DNA of 64,000 bases from Bacillus sp. CH140a_4T (GCF_008923725.1 NZ_WBPF01000013.1:868001-932000); one strand, 5' to 3'. Numbered from the stretch's first letter, positions 17,598 to 26,669 are shown. Numbers and translations: made by a program. The notes: generated by a model from the sequence alone, not told the origin.

Positions 17598-20500
17598 TTA
17601 TATTTTCACAACCACATTTTCTTCCCCGACAATTTCACGAAGTGCTCCTAAACATTCTTCACTTGGATGAATCGATAAACTTCGAGATAATTGTACCATT
17701 TTATGTTCCTTTTCATAATAAATTAGTACTTTCGCAAAACCTGAATAGTCAAACAACATTTTAGTAACCTGATTTAAAAGCTTTTTCTCATACTGAGACG
17801 GCAATTTCACGTAAACAGATGCGTCTTTCTTTTCTTCATACACATCCATTTCTTCTAGTGGATATAGTCCGTTTACAATCCATTGTAACTTATGATTTCT
17901 TAGCTCAATCATACCGTCAACTAAAACAATTGCTCCTTCTTGTAACTTATCTGAGAAATGTATATACGTTTCAGGGAACAGAACTGCTTCCATTTCATCA
18001 TTTTGATCACAAAATGTAATAAACGCCATCTTTTGCAACTTTTTCGTACGAATCACTCTCACGCTTGTTATATACACGATAGCCCGTTGTACTTTTTTCT
18101 TATGTCGCATTGCCTGAGCAAGAGATGGAATTTCTAATTCTTTCGCTAACTTCACATACTGCGCTGTCGGATAGCTTGATAAATAAAAACCTAGTGCTTC
18201 CTTCTCTTTATTTAACTGTTCAATGAAAGAGAGCTCTTCTCCTTGTACGTATTTTGATTTTGGAACAGCATCTCCTAAATCACGTGCAAGATTTGCGTAC
18301 TCTAACGCTCCTTTAAGGCTTTTCCATAAATTCGTTCTCGAAACACCAAAATCGTCAAAACACCCAGACCAGACGAACGCCTCTAGATTTCGCTCTGTTA
18401 CAAACTTTGATGGCATGCGAAGACAAAATTCAAATAAATCTTCAAACATTTTTTTCTCTCGTTCTTCTAACAAAGCTGTCACTGTAGCCATTCCGATGTT
18501 TCGAATTGAAAGTAAGCTGTAACGTATCGCATTACCTTCTATTTGGAAATTGTAACCACTTCTCTGAAGAGACGGCGGCAATACGTGAAAACCTTTCCGC
18601 TTCGTTTCTCGTATATACTGCACAATCTTATCTTCATTTCCAATTGCACTTGATAATAATGCTGTCATAAATTCCAGCGTATAATTCGCTTTTAAGTAAG
18701 CAAGCTGATATCCAATCATACTGTAGGCTACAGCGTGACTTCGGTTAAAACCGTAATCCGCAAATCTTACAATTAAATCGTAAATTTTCTCTGCGGATGT
18801 CTCATCATAACCATTTTGCAAACAACCTTGTACAAAATGCTTACGCTCCTGATCTAAAATATCACGATTTTTTTTACTCACTGCACGGCGTAATAAATCT
18901 GCTTCTCCGAGCGAGAATCCCGCCAACTTCGACGCAATTTGCATAATTTGTTCTTGGTATACAATTACACCGTATGTTCTTTCTAAAATCGGTTTTAAAT
19001 CCGGGTGTAAATATTCAATTTTTCTTTTTCCATGCTTTGATTCAATAAAGGTTGGAATTTGTTCCATTGGTCCTGGTCTATATAACGAGTTAACAGCGAC
19101 AATATCTTCAAATTCATTCGGTTTTAACCCGCGAAGTACATTTCGCATACCACCTGATTCAAGCTGGAATACACCTGTTGTATCCCCTCTCCCTAACAAT
19201 TGGAACGTCTTTTCATCTTGAAGTGGTAAATTTCTTAAATCAATTTGTGTCCCCGTCTTTTTCACGATAAACTTTATAATATTTTCAAGTAACGTTAAAT
19301 TACGTAATCCTAAAAAGTCCATCTTTAACAAACCAAGTTCTTCTAATGCATCCGCTGGATATTGCGTAACATACACATCGTTATGCCCTTCTTGAATCGC
19401 AACACTTCCTGTTAATGGCTCTTGACTCATAATAACGCCAGCTGCATGAATAGACGTATGACGCGGTAAGCCTTCTACACGTTTTGCAATTTCAAACACA
19501 CGCTCATGTAACAGATTCCCTTGTATGAACTCACGGAGTGATTGCGATTCCTCATATGCATCTTTTAACGTTATACCAAGCTTTGATGGGATAAGTTTTG
19601 AAAAGATGTCAATATCTCGCGGCGGAAGCCCCATTACACGAGCAATATCTCTAATTGCCGCTTTCGCTGCAAGCGTCCCAAACGTTACAATTTGAGCAAC
19701 ACGAAGCTGACCATATTTATCTTTCACATATCGAATCATCTCATCACGTCTTATATCGGGAAAATCGATATCTATATCTGGAAGTGTCACACGTTCGGGG
19801 TTTAAAAATCTTTCAAATAATAGATCATATTCAATCGGATCAATATCTGTAATTTCTAATACGTAAGAAACGAGTGAGCCAGCTGCCGATCCACGTCCTG
19901 GTCCTGTTAAAATATGATTTTCATGCGCATACTTCATAAAATCCCATACGATGAGAAAATAATCACTAAACCCCATACTAGAAATAACGTTTAATTCATG
20001 ATTCAAACGCTGTATATGTACTTCTTTCGGCGTACCATATCTTTTCTGCAACCCTTCTTCACAAACGCGGCGTAAATACATATCATTCGTCTCGTTAGCC
20101 GGAACAGGAAATTTCGGTAGTTGATTTATATGAAACGGTATTTCCACTCTGCAACGTTCTGCAATTTCTACTGTGTTATAGATCGCTTCTTCTAAGTGAG
20201 AAAATAGTGCGTCCATTTCATCTGATGATTTTAAATAATATTGATCCGTTTTCAACCTCGGTCTATCTGGATCAGTCATTTTCGTTCCACTTTCAACAGA
20301 TAATAAGCACTCATGAACAAGTGCGTCACTTTGATTGATGTAGCGTACATCGTTTGTTGCAACGACTGGAACATTTATCCTACTCATAAATGCAGGTAAT
20401 TTCTCTTGCAGGAGCAGTTCATCTTGAATCGCATGATGCTGCAAACTCATATAAAAATTGCCGAACATACTTTGGTACATGCGAGCTACTTCTTCAGCCT

Positions 20501-20924
20501 GACTCTCTTTGTCTTCTAATAATAACTGTTCAATTTCCCCATCTTTACCTGGTGAAATAGCAATTAATCCTTTCGCATAATGGGCGAGCCACTTTTTCGG
20601 AATCCCTTCTTTTGACTTCGTCATAATGCTACTAGAAATCTTTAATAAATTTTGATAGCCTATTTCATTTTCAGCAAGTAAAACAAGCGGATAAGATTTT
20701 TCGTCTTCTTCACTAAAAATAGAAGCTGTTAAGCCAATAATAGGCTGTATACCATGTTTCTTACATGCTTTATAAAACGGAATAACGCCATACATAACAT
20801 TTTCATCAGTAATAGCGAGTGATGAAAAACCAAGTTCTTTCGCCCTGACTACAAGCTCATCAATTTTACAAGCACTTTTTAATAAACTAAAAACGGTTTG
20901 ACATTGTAAATGCACAAACTTCAC
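17598..20924 (-). CDS. dnaE: DNA polymerase III alpha subunit DnaE
   Basis: 1108-residue C-family DNA polymerase, in Bacillus the partner of PolC that extends primers during lagging-strand synthesis. Order: N-terminal PHP domain (about 1-200), polymerase core with GPGRGSAAGSLVSY and the catalytic aspartates in LPDIDIDFPDIRRDE, a fingers region with SLYRPGPMEQIP and NRSHAVAYSMIGYQ, a helix-hairpin-helix stretch and a C-terminal OB fold. The start is GTG with AGAGAGGG upstream. The PHP motif reads HLQCQT and ITDEN where metal-binding versions have His, so this PHP domain is probably not a working nuclease. Confidence 0.97.
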   Translation of the reverse strand: MKFVHLQCQTVFSLLKSACKIDELVVRAKELGFSSLAITDENVMYGVIPFYKACKKHGIQPIIGLTASIFSEEDEKSYPLVLLAENEIGYQNLLKISSSIMTKSKEGIPKKWLAHYAKGLIAISPGKDGEIEQLLLEDKESQAEEVARMYQSMFGNFYMSLQHHAIQDELLLQEKLPAFMSRINVPVVATNDVRYINQSDALVHECLLSVESGTKMTDPDRPRLKTDQYYLKSSDEMDALFSHLEEAIYNTVEIAERCRVEIPFHINQLPKFPVPANETNDMYLRRVCEEGLQKRYGTPKEVHIQRLNHELNVISSMGFSDYFLIVWDFMKYAHENHILTGPGRGSAAGSLVSYVLEITDIDPIEYDLLFERFLNPERVTLPDIDIDFPDIRRDEMIRYVKDKYGQLRVAQIVTFGTLAAKAAIRDIARVMGLPPRDIDIFSKLIPSKLGITLKDAYEESQSLREFIQGNLLHERVFEIAKRVEGLPRHTSIHAAGVIMSQEPLTGSVAIQEGHNDVYVTQYPADALEELGLLKMDFLGLRNLTLLENIIKFIVKKTGTQIDLRNLPLQDEKTFQLLGRGDTTGVFQLESGGMRNVLRGLKPNEFEDIVAVNSLYRPGPMEQIPTFIESKHGKRKIEYLHPDLKPILERTYGVIVYQEQIMQIASKLAGFSLGEADLLRRAVSKKNRDILDQERKHFVQGCLQNGYDETSAEKIYDLIVRFADYGFNRSHAVAYSMIGYQLAYLKANYTLEFMTALLSSAIGNEDKIVQYIRETKRKGFHVLPPSLQRSGYNFQIEGNAIRYSLLSIRNIGMATVTALLEEREKKMFEDLFEFCLRMPSKFVTERNLEAFVWSGCFDDFGVSRTNLWKSLKGALEYANLARDLGDAVPKSKYVQGEELSFIEQLNKEKEALGFYLSSYPTAQYVKLAKELEIPSLAQAMRHKKKVQRAIVYITSVRVIRTKKLQKMAFITFCDQNDEMEAVLFPETYIHFSDKLQEGAIVLVDGMIELRNHKLQWIVNGLYPLEEMDVYEEKKDASVYVKLPSQYEKKLLNQVTKMLFDYSGFAKVLIYYEKEHKMVQLSRSLSIHPSEECLGALREIVGEENVVVKI

Positions 20925-21041
20925 TGTTGTACCCTCTCTTTACCAATTTGACTACTTTTATTATAGGTGATGAGGAAAGCGGAAATCAAAACATACTTCT
21001 TATACTTTGTCCATATATATGAAGAAGAAAGGGGAATGACG

Positions 21042-21380
21042 ATGGATGTAAGAGAACACACTTTTTTCTCTCTGCTTATTATTAGTTATTTTATTGCCTT
21101 TGGAGTGATACTCGGTGGTTCATTAATTGGCGGCTTTGGTGCATTTCTTATCGGAAAACCAACTCTCACTTACATTAATCAATTCGCCCAAAATTTAAGA
21201 ATTTGGGCACTCGTTGCAGCAATTGGCGGAACATTTGATACTTTTTATAGCTTTGAAAGAAGCTTCTTTGGCGGAGATATGAAAGATATCGTAAAACAAA
21301 TTCTCCTTATTCTTTTCGCAACGGGTGGTATGCAAACAGGTCTTATTATTATTAAATGGCTAACGCAGGAACATGCATGA
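21042..21380 (+). CDS. ytrH: Sporulation membrane protein YtrH
   Basis: 112-residue membrane protein with about three hydrophobic helices (residues 9-36, 51-66 and 85-105) and conserved Gly-rich segments GVILGGSLIGGFGAFLIG. In B. subtilis YtrH and YtrI are made in the mother cell and needed for normal sporulation. The start MDVREHTFF is set by AAGGGG seven bases upstream; longer in-frame starts lack a ribosome-binding site. It is divergent from dnaE and overlaps ytrI by four bases (ATGA), so the two are coupled. Confidence 0.9.
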   Translation: MDVREHTFFSLLIISYFIAFGVILGGSLIGGFGAFLIGKPTLTYINQFAQNLRIWALVAAIGGTFDTFYSFERSFFGGDMKDIVKQILLILFATGGMQTGLIIIKWLTQEHA

Positions 21381-21880
21381 GAGTACCAAGTGCCAATACA
21401 GCAAAAAGATGGTATTTAGTTTTAGCTGGTGCTGCTGTTGGAGGTGTATTGAGCTGGTTTATTTTTTTGTACATATACGGTGTTTTTCAAGAAGAACAAG
21501 CTATTAAAATAGCAGAACAAAAAGAAATTATTGAAAAACAAGAAGCAAAGCTCCACGTCCTTCTCGAAGATCAAGAAAAATTGAACACTGAAAATAAACG
21601 GCTCTTAACCATTCAAGAGATTAAAATAAAAATAATAAATCGAGAAAAATACGATTTAGACAATCTTACACTAGAAAATATGACTACTTCTATCCATAAT
21701 GACCTCCAGCATCTTTTAACGAAAAACATTCAAAGTATCGCCAAAAATAAAGACCTGCTCAAAAAGGTAATCGAAAACAAGACGTACAAACATTACGATC
21801 GTCTATATCGTTTTAAAGTCGATACAATATCTTTTGATACCGTGCTTGAAATTAGCATTGCTATAGAAAAAGAAAAATAA
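21377..21880 (+). CDS. ytrI: Sporulation membrane protein YtrI
   Basis: 167-residue protein with one N-terminal membrane helix (about 11-35), a coiled coil (about 38-75, rich in Glu/Lys/Gln with QEEQAIKIAEQKEIIEK) and a small C-terminal domain. It is the usual partner of YtrH. The ATG overlaps the ytrH stop in ATGA, with CAGGAA upstream. The pair ends at a strong terminator. The topology suggests one helix in the mother-cell or outer forespore membrane and a long extracytoplasmic part; this is inferred from the family, not visible directly. Confidence 0.9.
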   Translation: MRVPSANTAKRWYLVLAGAAVGGVLSWFIFLYIYGVFQEEQAIKIAEQKEIIEKQEAKLHVLLEDQEKLNTENKRLLTIQEIKIKIINREKYDLDNLTLENMTTSIHNDLQHLLTKNIQSIAKNKDLLKKVIENKTYKHYDRLYRFKVDTISFDTVLEISIAIEKEK

Positions 21881-21882
21881 AA

Positions 21883-21930
21883 CCTCTCCACCTTATCGAC
21901 ATACATAATTCGATAGATGGAGGGGCTTTT
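21883..21930 (+). terminator. ytrHI terminator
   Basis: Stem CCTCTCCACCTTATCGA pairing imperfectly with TCGATAGATGGAGGGG, followed by CTTTTTATTTT. Confidence 0.85.
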
Positions 21931-22046
21931 TATTTTATTATCGTCATAACGTTTCTGCCTAATATGAAAGTTCCGCTAGATATTACAATGTACTCCGACG
22001 TTCTCTTTGTATCATTAACTCTACTAGTACGTTTCAAACATTCGAC

Positions 22047-22907
22047 CTATTCAGAACGATTCAAATATATATCAAACCTTGTCCCTACCCCCACTTCACT
22101 CTCAACCTCTATCTTCCCGTTATGATTGTGTATAATCTCTCTACATAAAGCCATACCTAATCCCGTTCCCTCCTCTTTCGTTGTGAAGAAAGGAGTGTAC
22201 AAATTTAATAGAACTGCGTCATCCATTCCTTTTCCATTATCATTTATACTAATCTTGATATATTCATTTTTTTGAATTACCTTTATACAAATATACCCTT
22301 CATTCTTATTGGGACTGTCTTCAATCGCTTCAACACTATTTTTAAGTAAATTGAGGAATACTTGCTTTATCTCTTGAGAATCCATCTGCGTAGCACAATT
22401 CGAATCCACTTGTTCAAGATTTATAGAGATTTTAATATTTCTTAATAAAGCTTCACTTTGTATCAGTGCATCAATTTCTGCAAAGAACTGTTTTAAATAT
22501 ACTTTCTTCTTTGAGGATTCGTTGAATTTTGCAGCGGTTAAAAAATTTTCAATAATATGATTCGCACGATTTACTTCAGAAATAACCATCTCCGCATAAT
22601 CCTTTTTGTCGATTCTCTCCAAATCTTTATGTAATAATTGCATAAAACCTTTTATAATCGTTAAAGGATTTCTTACTTCATGAGCAATTCCAGCAGCGAA
22701 CCTGCCTACTAAACATAATCTTTCTTGATGAAAAATAATATTTTTCAAATGAGCGATTTGCTCTTCAGCTTCTTGATATTTTTTTTGTATGCTTTCTACT
22801 TGGGGAGATATGTGGTCTGGAAATGATGATGTTTTATCCTTAAATGAGGTGGTTTTGTTCAGAGTATTATTTTTCCTTCGAAATCGATGCCTAAAATTAT
22901 GACGCAT
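22047..22907 (-). CDS. Orphan histidine kinase, sporulation-kinase type, no sensor domain
   Basis: 286-residue histidine kinase with only transmitter parts. A basic N terminus (HNFRHRFRRKNN) and a short coiled coil (about 40-65) precede the HisKA domain with AAGIAHEVRNPLTIIKGFMQLL and an ATPase domain with NLLKNSVEAIED, NGKGMD, FFTTKEEGTGLGMALC. The H-box closely resembles those of the Kin kinases that feed the Spo0A phosphorelay. There is no response regulator next to it, as expected for phosphorelay kinases, and no PAS or membrane input domain. Start chosen at the ATG eight bases from GGGGG. Role in sporulation is an inference. Confidence 0.85.
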   Translation of the reverse strand: MRHNFRHRFRRKNNTLNKTTSFKDKTSSFPDHISPQVESIQKKYQEAEEQIAHLKNIIFHQERLCLVGRFAAGIAHEVRNPLTIIKGFMQLLHKDLERIDKKDYAEMVISEVNRANHIIENFLTAAKFNESSKKKVYLKQFFAEIDALIQSEALLRNIKISINLEQVDSNCATQMDSQEIKQVFLNLLKNSVEAIEDSPNKNEGYICIKVIQKNEYIKISINDNGKGMDDAVLLNLYTPFFTTKEEGTGLGMALCREIIHNHNGKIEVESEVGVGTRFDIYLNRSE

Positions 22908-23086
22908 ATACATTCCCCCATCAAATTAATAGTTCAAAGTGAGTGTTGATGTGTATTTGTGAGCTTCTCCACCATTAAAACATAAAAAAAGACGATGTTG
23001 GGATTTTTTTATTATTTCATCAAATTAATTCCATTAATAACAAAAAAAATCTCTACCTATTAATATTTAGATTCAAAAACAAAAAA

Positions 23087-23110
23087 GGAAGGCCTCAGCC
23101 CCCTCCTTCT
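23087..23110 (-). terminator. Probable nrnA terminator
   Basis: Weak stem of AGAAGG/CCTTCC type around a G/C-rich loop, followed on the minus strand by six T, just downstream of nrnA. Confidence 0.5.
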
Positions 23111-23132
23111 CTTTCGTCCAACATCCATTTTT

Positions 23133-24065
23133 TTATCTACATAGCTCACGTAAATCAGCAAAAAGACGATCCGCTTCTTCCCAAGAAGATGCTTTTGCAC
23201 CAGAAGCCATCGGATGTCCTCCGCCATTATATTGCATTGCTAATTTATTTATAACTGGTCCCTTTGAACGAAGACGAACACGAATCACATCATCTTCCTC
23301 TAAAAATAGAACCCACGCCTTTAATCCATCAATATTACCAAGTGCTCCAACAACGCCAGATGCCTCAGAAGGAAGTACATCAAACTTCTCTAACACTTCT
23401 TTCGTTAATTTAATGTAAGCTGCTCCTTCTTCTACCATCGTAAAGTTTTGTAAAATATAGCCGTTTAAACGAGCAATCTTTTCTTTCGTCTTATACATTT
23501 CATTGTATAAATCTGTGAATTTCACATCCATATCAACAAGCTCACTTACATAACGAAGTGTTTTCGCTGTTGTATTCGGGAATAAGAAACGACCTGTATC
23601 CCCAACAATACCCGCTAAAATAAGACGAGCTGCTTCTTTTGTTATCTGTAATCCTTTATCTTTTCCATAACTGTAAAACTCATAAATCATTTCACTTGTA
23701 GAACTTGCTGTCGTATCTACCCACGTAATATCTCCGTATGGATCTTCATTCGGATGATGATCAATTTTAATTAACATCTTCCCTTTTGCGTAGCGTTGAT
23801 CACAAACACGCTCTTGGTTTGCTGTATCACATACGATAACAAGTGCATTTTCATATACACTATCTTCAATATCATCCATTACTCGTAAGTATGCTAGTGA
23901 CGGTTCATTGTACCCAACCGTATAAATATTTTTCTCTGGAAACGATTCTTGTAGAATGGTACTAAGACCGCCCTGTGAACCTAACGCATCTGGATCTGGA
24001 CGTACATGACGGTGAATAATAATTGTATCAAACTCTTTAATAGCTCCTAAAATTTGCTCATGCAT
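23133..24065 (-). CDS. nrnA: Oligoribonuclease NrnA (nanoRNase / pAp phosphatase)
   Basis: 310-residue DHH/DHHA1 phosphoesterase. In Bacillus NrnA degrades 2-5 nt RNA and also dephosphorylates pAp. Manganese-binding motifs are visible: HRHVRPDPDALGSQ, VCDTANQERV and KIDHHPNEDPYGD; the C-terminal DHHA1 domain has GGGHPMASGAKA. The start MHEQILGAI is fixed by AAGGAG; the in-frame region further upstream encodes an unlikely extension made from a bcr1-like fragment. The gene lies upstream of the divergent ytpI, matching the B. subtilis order. Confidence 0.95.
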   Translation of the reverse strand: MHEQILGAIKEFDTIIIHRHVRPDPDALGSQGGLSTILQESFPEKNIYTVGYNEPSLAYLRVMDDIEDSVYENALVIVCDTANQERVCDQRYAKGKMLIKIDHHPNEDPYGDITWVDTTASSTSEMIYEFYSYGKDKGLQITKEAARLILAGIVGDTGRFLFPNTTAKTLRYVSELVDMDVKFTDLYNEMYKTKEKIARLNGYILQNFTMVEEGAAYIKLTKEVLEKFDVLPSEASGVVGALGNIDGLKAWVLFLEEDDVIRVRLRSKGPVINKLAMQYNGGGHPMASGAKASSWEEADRLFADLRELCR

Positions 24066-24103
24066 ATGTATAATCTCCTTTTTACTCAACTTCTTTACTT
24101 TAA

Positions 24104-24183
24104 CGTGCAGTAAAAGCCCAATTGGTGCGGGCAAATCATTAGCGCAGAAACATCCTCACACTAATTAAAGTTTCACTTTATCC
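24104..24183 (-). repeat. Diverged bcr1-like fragment in the nrnA upstream region
   Basis: Read on the minus strand this gives GATAAAGTGAAACTTTAAT, then a decayed hairpin, then CGCACCAATTGGGCTTTTACTGC, matching the first half of the full elements (ATAAAGTGAAACTTTAATCAG ... CACCAATCGGACTTTTATGGGC). Truncated and divergent. It occupies the stretch upstream of nrnA. Confidence 0.6.
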
Positions 24184-24300
24184 TCCATTATAACGGAAAG
24201 TATTTCATACATGCGAACAATTGCTTTATAATAAAAGTTAGAAAGTTTAGATATCTTTTTCTCCACTATTATTTTTCACAAAGCGATGGGAGTGTGCATT

Positions 24301-24597
24301 ATGCCAGTATTAGTCTTCTGTATTATCGTCTCATTTATGTTGTACCTCTTCTACAAAACAAAATACTTTCGTACAAACCGCCCAATGGAGAAAGGTTGGC
24401 TCTCAGGAAAATCCGCAATGGCACTCGGTTCATTCGTCTTATTCTTCGGGATAAACCAATTCTTTTTAGAACTTTCAACCGCTCGTATTATCGTTGGTGT
24501 CTTATTTGTTCTATTTGGTAGTGCAAGTATATTTAATGGATTTCGCCAATACAAACATTTCTTACCATTAGCAGTTGAAGAAGCTGAATCTATCTGA
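24301..24597 (+). CDS. ytpI: YtpI-like membrane protein
   Basis: 98-residue protein with three predicted membrane helices (about 1-19, 38-55 and 62-80) and a basic loop after the first. Size, position next to nrnA and pattern match Bacillus YtpI; its function is not established. The start MPVLVFCII is supported by GGGAG about 10 bases upstream; an ATG 15 bases earlier overlaps that ribosome-binding site. Convergent with the following gene, sharing a bidirectional terminator. Confidence 0.82.
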   Translation: MPVLVFCIIVSFMLYLFYKTKYFRTNRPMEKGWLSGKSAMALGSFVLFFGINQFFLELSTARIIVGVLFVLFGSASIFNGFRQYKHFLPLAVEEAESI

Positions 24598-24601
24598 AGA
24601 A

Positions 24602-24639
24602 ACGTAAAAAAGCATCAACATTGTGATGCTTTTTTACGT
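24602..24639. terminator. Bidirectional terminator
   Basis: Perfect 16-bp arms ACGTAAAAAAGCATCA (24602-24617) and its complement (24624-24639) with a 6-base loop. A/T-rich arm ends give U-runs for both ytpI and the opposite gene. Confidence 0.9.
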
Positions 24640-24878
24640 CCCCTAACTTTCAAAATCATATATGCAACAAACGCGGATGGTATATTAAAGGGGTTACCTT
24701 GTACGTGAAAATGTAATTGTTCTTCCTCAAAAGACATTTTTTCATATAGTTCTCGCTGAGATAATCCTGTTCGTTTCTTCTTTTCATGTAAACCTTGTAA
24801 GTATAAATATTGAAACGGGATCATCACAAGAAAGTAAAATAGTGCGATTCCACCAAAAAAGAGTACTTCTGATGACAT
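24615..24878 (-). CDS. Small membrane protein of unknown function
   Basis: About 87 residues with one strong N-terminal membrane helix (roughly 3-25, VLFFGGIALFYFLVMIPFQ), a charged amphipathic middle (KKKRTGLSQRELYEKMSFEEEQ) and a C-terminal segment ending in basic residues. It may belong to a Bacillus DUF family of unknown function (DUF3949 comes to mind), but I cannot confirm that. The start is uncertain: I use MSSEVLFF with GGAAGG upstream; an ATG nine codons earlier is possible. The coding end lies within the shared terminator. Confidence 0.65.
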   Translation of the reverse strand: MSSEVLFFGGIALFYFLVMIPFQYLYLQGLHEKKKRTGLSQRELYEKMSFEEEQLHFHVQGNPFNIPSAFVAYMILKVRGRKKASQC

Positions 24879-24967
24879 AATGCATACGGCCTTCCCGAAA
24901 TCCATTTTCTTACAATATAATCATAACATAATATATAACCTAAATGAATTACTATTCTGTCTTTTCT

Positions 24968-25909
24968 TTATATAACTGTTTCTCCACATAACTCTTTTTC
25001 AGCATACTGAACATATCGCCGAATAAAAGCGCCAGGATCTTTTCTAATAGGTTCGATATCAAGCCTTAACGGAATCTTTCCCGCCATATAAAAAATTCTC
25101 GAAGCAGTCCCAAGTCGAATGGCTGGTTCTGAAATATTTTCCCCATATCCCATCATGAAATTCTCCCATACGTCTTCTAGTTGCCCCGAAGCAATTAAAT
25201 GCAATCTCGGAACACCAATATCAAACTCTTTATACCCAAATCCACCTTCATCAAAATCGAGTAAATACCAATCCTCTTTGTCTACAAGAACATTACCAAA
25301 ATGCATATCACCATGAACAAATTGTTTGTCTCCTAGTTGAGTTGAATTTGAGAGCTCTTGTATTCTTTCTGCAATTCTTATGCACGTATACTTATCTGCA
25401 TGCGATAGAAATGAAGCATGTAGTAATCGTTGTAAAGGCTCGCGGATTATCTTTTGCTCACTATATATAGGCCTTTCATATCCTCTCCAAGTTTGCGGTG
25501 CTCTTTTGAGCACTTCATTTGTTTTTTCATGAAACATGCGCATTAATGATCCAAGTTTTTCATAGTCCCTATTCTTCGGTTCTAACACTTCACTTCCGTT
25601 TATAAACCTAAAAACAACAGAATACAGAATACTCCCATCATCTTTCGTAACATATGTAATCCAGTTACCATTTTTATCTTCAACTACTTCTGGTACTAAC
25701 ATTTGTTTTTGTAAAGCTATTAACCAATGTATTTCAGCCTCTATTTGCTCGGCTGTATAACGTCCTTCTCTATACTGCCTCACTACAAATTTATTTTTGT
25801 CCAATTCGAATATATATGTTTGATTTTCTCCCCCATGCAACAATGAAACTTTCGTAAGACTATTTAAATTATATTGCTTACATAACTGCTCTTTAGTGTG
25901 AAAATCCAT
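24968..25909 (-). CDS. Aminoglycoside-phosphotransferase-like kinase
   Basis: 313-residue protein with the APH/choline-kinase fold. The N-lobe has KVSLLHGGENQTYIFEL and a Lys/Arg strand FVVRQY; the catalytic loop is FVHGDMHFGNVLVD (His-Gly-Asp, His, Asn) and the metal-binding motif is LLDFDEGG. These families phosphorylate small hydroxylated metabolites such as homoserine, choline, fructosamine or aminoglycosides. The substrate here cannot be told from sequence, and drug resistance should not be assumed. ATG after CTAGGGGG. Monocistronic. Confidence 0.85.
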   Translation of the reverse strand: MDFHTKEQLCKQYNLNSLTKVSLLHGGENQTYIFELDKNKFVVRQYREGRYTAEQIEAEIHWLIALQKQMLVPEVVEDKNGNWITYVTKDDGSILYSVVFRFINGSEVLEPKNRDYEKLGSLMRMFHEKTNEVLKRAPQTWRGYERPIYSEQKIIREPLQRLLHASFLSHADKYTCIRIAERIQELSNSTQLGDKQFVHGDMHFGNVLVDKEDWYLLDFDEGGFGYKEFDIGVPRLHLIASGQLEDVWENFMMGYGENISEPAIRLGTASRIFYMAGKIPLRLDIEPIRKDPGAFIRRYVQYAEKELCGETVI

Positions 25910-26026
25910 TCTTTTCCCCCTAGTGAAGCATCGTTTCCCTATCCAATTACACGATTGTTATCTCTTAACAATTAGTAGTGCAATCGACTAACAACCAATT
26001 TTCTATCCACATTAATAAATATCCTG

Positions 26027-26350
26027 CTATTTTTTCACTTCTCTACCCGAACTCTTGCGTATCTTAAATAATAATTTCAAAACCAAATAAAACAAAATAA
26101 AGTTAACGAAAAAACCTAACGGATGAAAAGAAATTTCCCATCGGCCATAATAAATGAAATTTTCTGCTGGTATACCAAAGTAAAGAAAATCGCTCTTATT
26201 TTCTCCACTTATAGGGATAAAGGAACAAATAATAGCGAAAATCAAACTTACTACATACAATTTCTTTTTATTTGCATCCATTCTTCTATGTGTTAACACA
26301 TGAAAAGTTATTGCAAATACTCCCCCTAAAAAAAGAACTATTACTCCCAT
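26027..26350 (-). CDS. Hypothetical membrane protein
   Basis: 107-residue protein with three hydrophobic segments (about 1-20, 33-50 and 80-97), basic loops and a positively charged C terminus (RKSSGREVKK). No family recognised. The start MGVIVLFLGG follows TGGAGG by seven bases; a slightly longer version lacks a ribosome-binding site. A bcr1-like repeat lies just upstream. Confidence 0.65.
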   Translation of the reverse strand: MGVIVLFLGGVFAITFHVLTHRRMDANKKKLYVVSLIFAIICSFIPISGENKSDFLYFGIPAENFIYYGRWEISFHPLGFFVNFILFYLVLKLLFKIRKSSGREVKK

Positions 26351-26406
26351 TCGACACCTCCACAATTATTGTTCAAGCATCTTCAAGTGATTGCGTGCCC
26401 CTACTT

Positions 26407-26563
26407 ATAAAGTGAAACTTTATAAGTAGGGGTTTTCTTCATCCCCCACTGATTATCAGCCCTCACCAATCGGACTTGTATGGGCAGTTGATCCCCCACC
26501 TAACTTCTTTGCTTTCGCTGAATTTTGAGGTGGGGGTCTTACTGCCCATTAAAGCGGGATAAA
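26407..26563 (+). repeat. bcr1-like repeat, copy with rebuilt first hairpin
   Basis: About 157-bp element flanked by ATAAA at both ends, typical of a TTTAT target duplication. The second module (GGGCAGT ... CCCCCACCT ... AGGTGGGGG ... ACTGCCC) is intact. The first stem differs from the 36.0 and 56.4 kb copies: CAGTGGGGG is replaced by AAGTAGGGG, which instead pairs with the flanking CCCCTACTT. The result is a perfect 16-bp hairpin (26398-26413 with 26417-26432). Together with spacer it fills the 319-base gap between the membrane-protein gene and ytoI. Confidence 0.85.
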
Positions 26564-26636
26564 TATGAAGCAGAATGTGATAGATTCAGTTGCTAACTAA
26601 ATTTAAAAACTCCCTATTGTAGCGTTCTTAAAAAAA

Positions 26637-26665
26637 ATGGAACAAACCAAAGCGGCTTGCTCCAT
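26637..26665 (-). terminator. ytoI terminator
   Basis: Stem ATGGA-CAA-CC/GG-TTG-TCCAT with mismatches, followed on the minus strand by a run of T; directly after the ytoI stop codon. Confidence 0.7.
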
Positions 26666-26669
26666 CTTT

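Noticed and set aside
24968-25909. Calling the APH-fold gene an aminoglycoside resistance gene
   Set aside because: The catalytic motif is shared with many metabolite kinases; no resistance-specific feature is visible.
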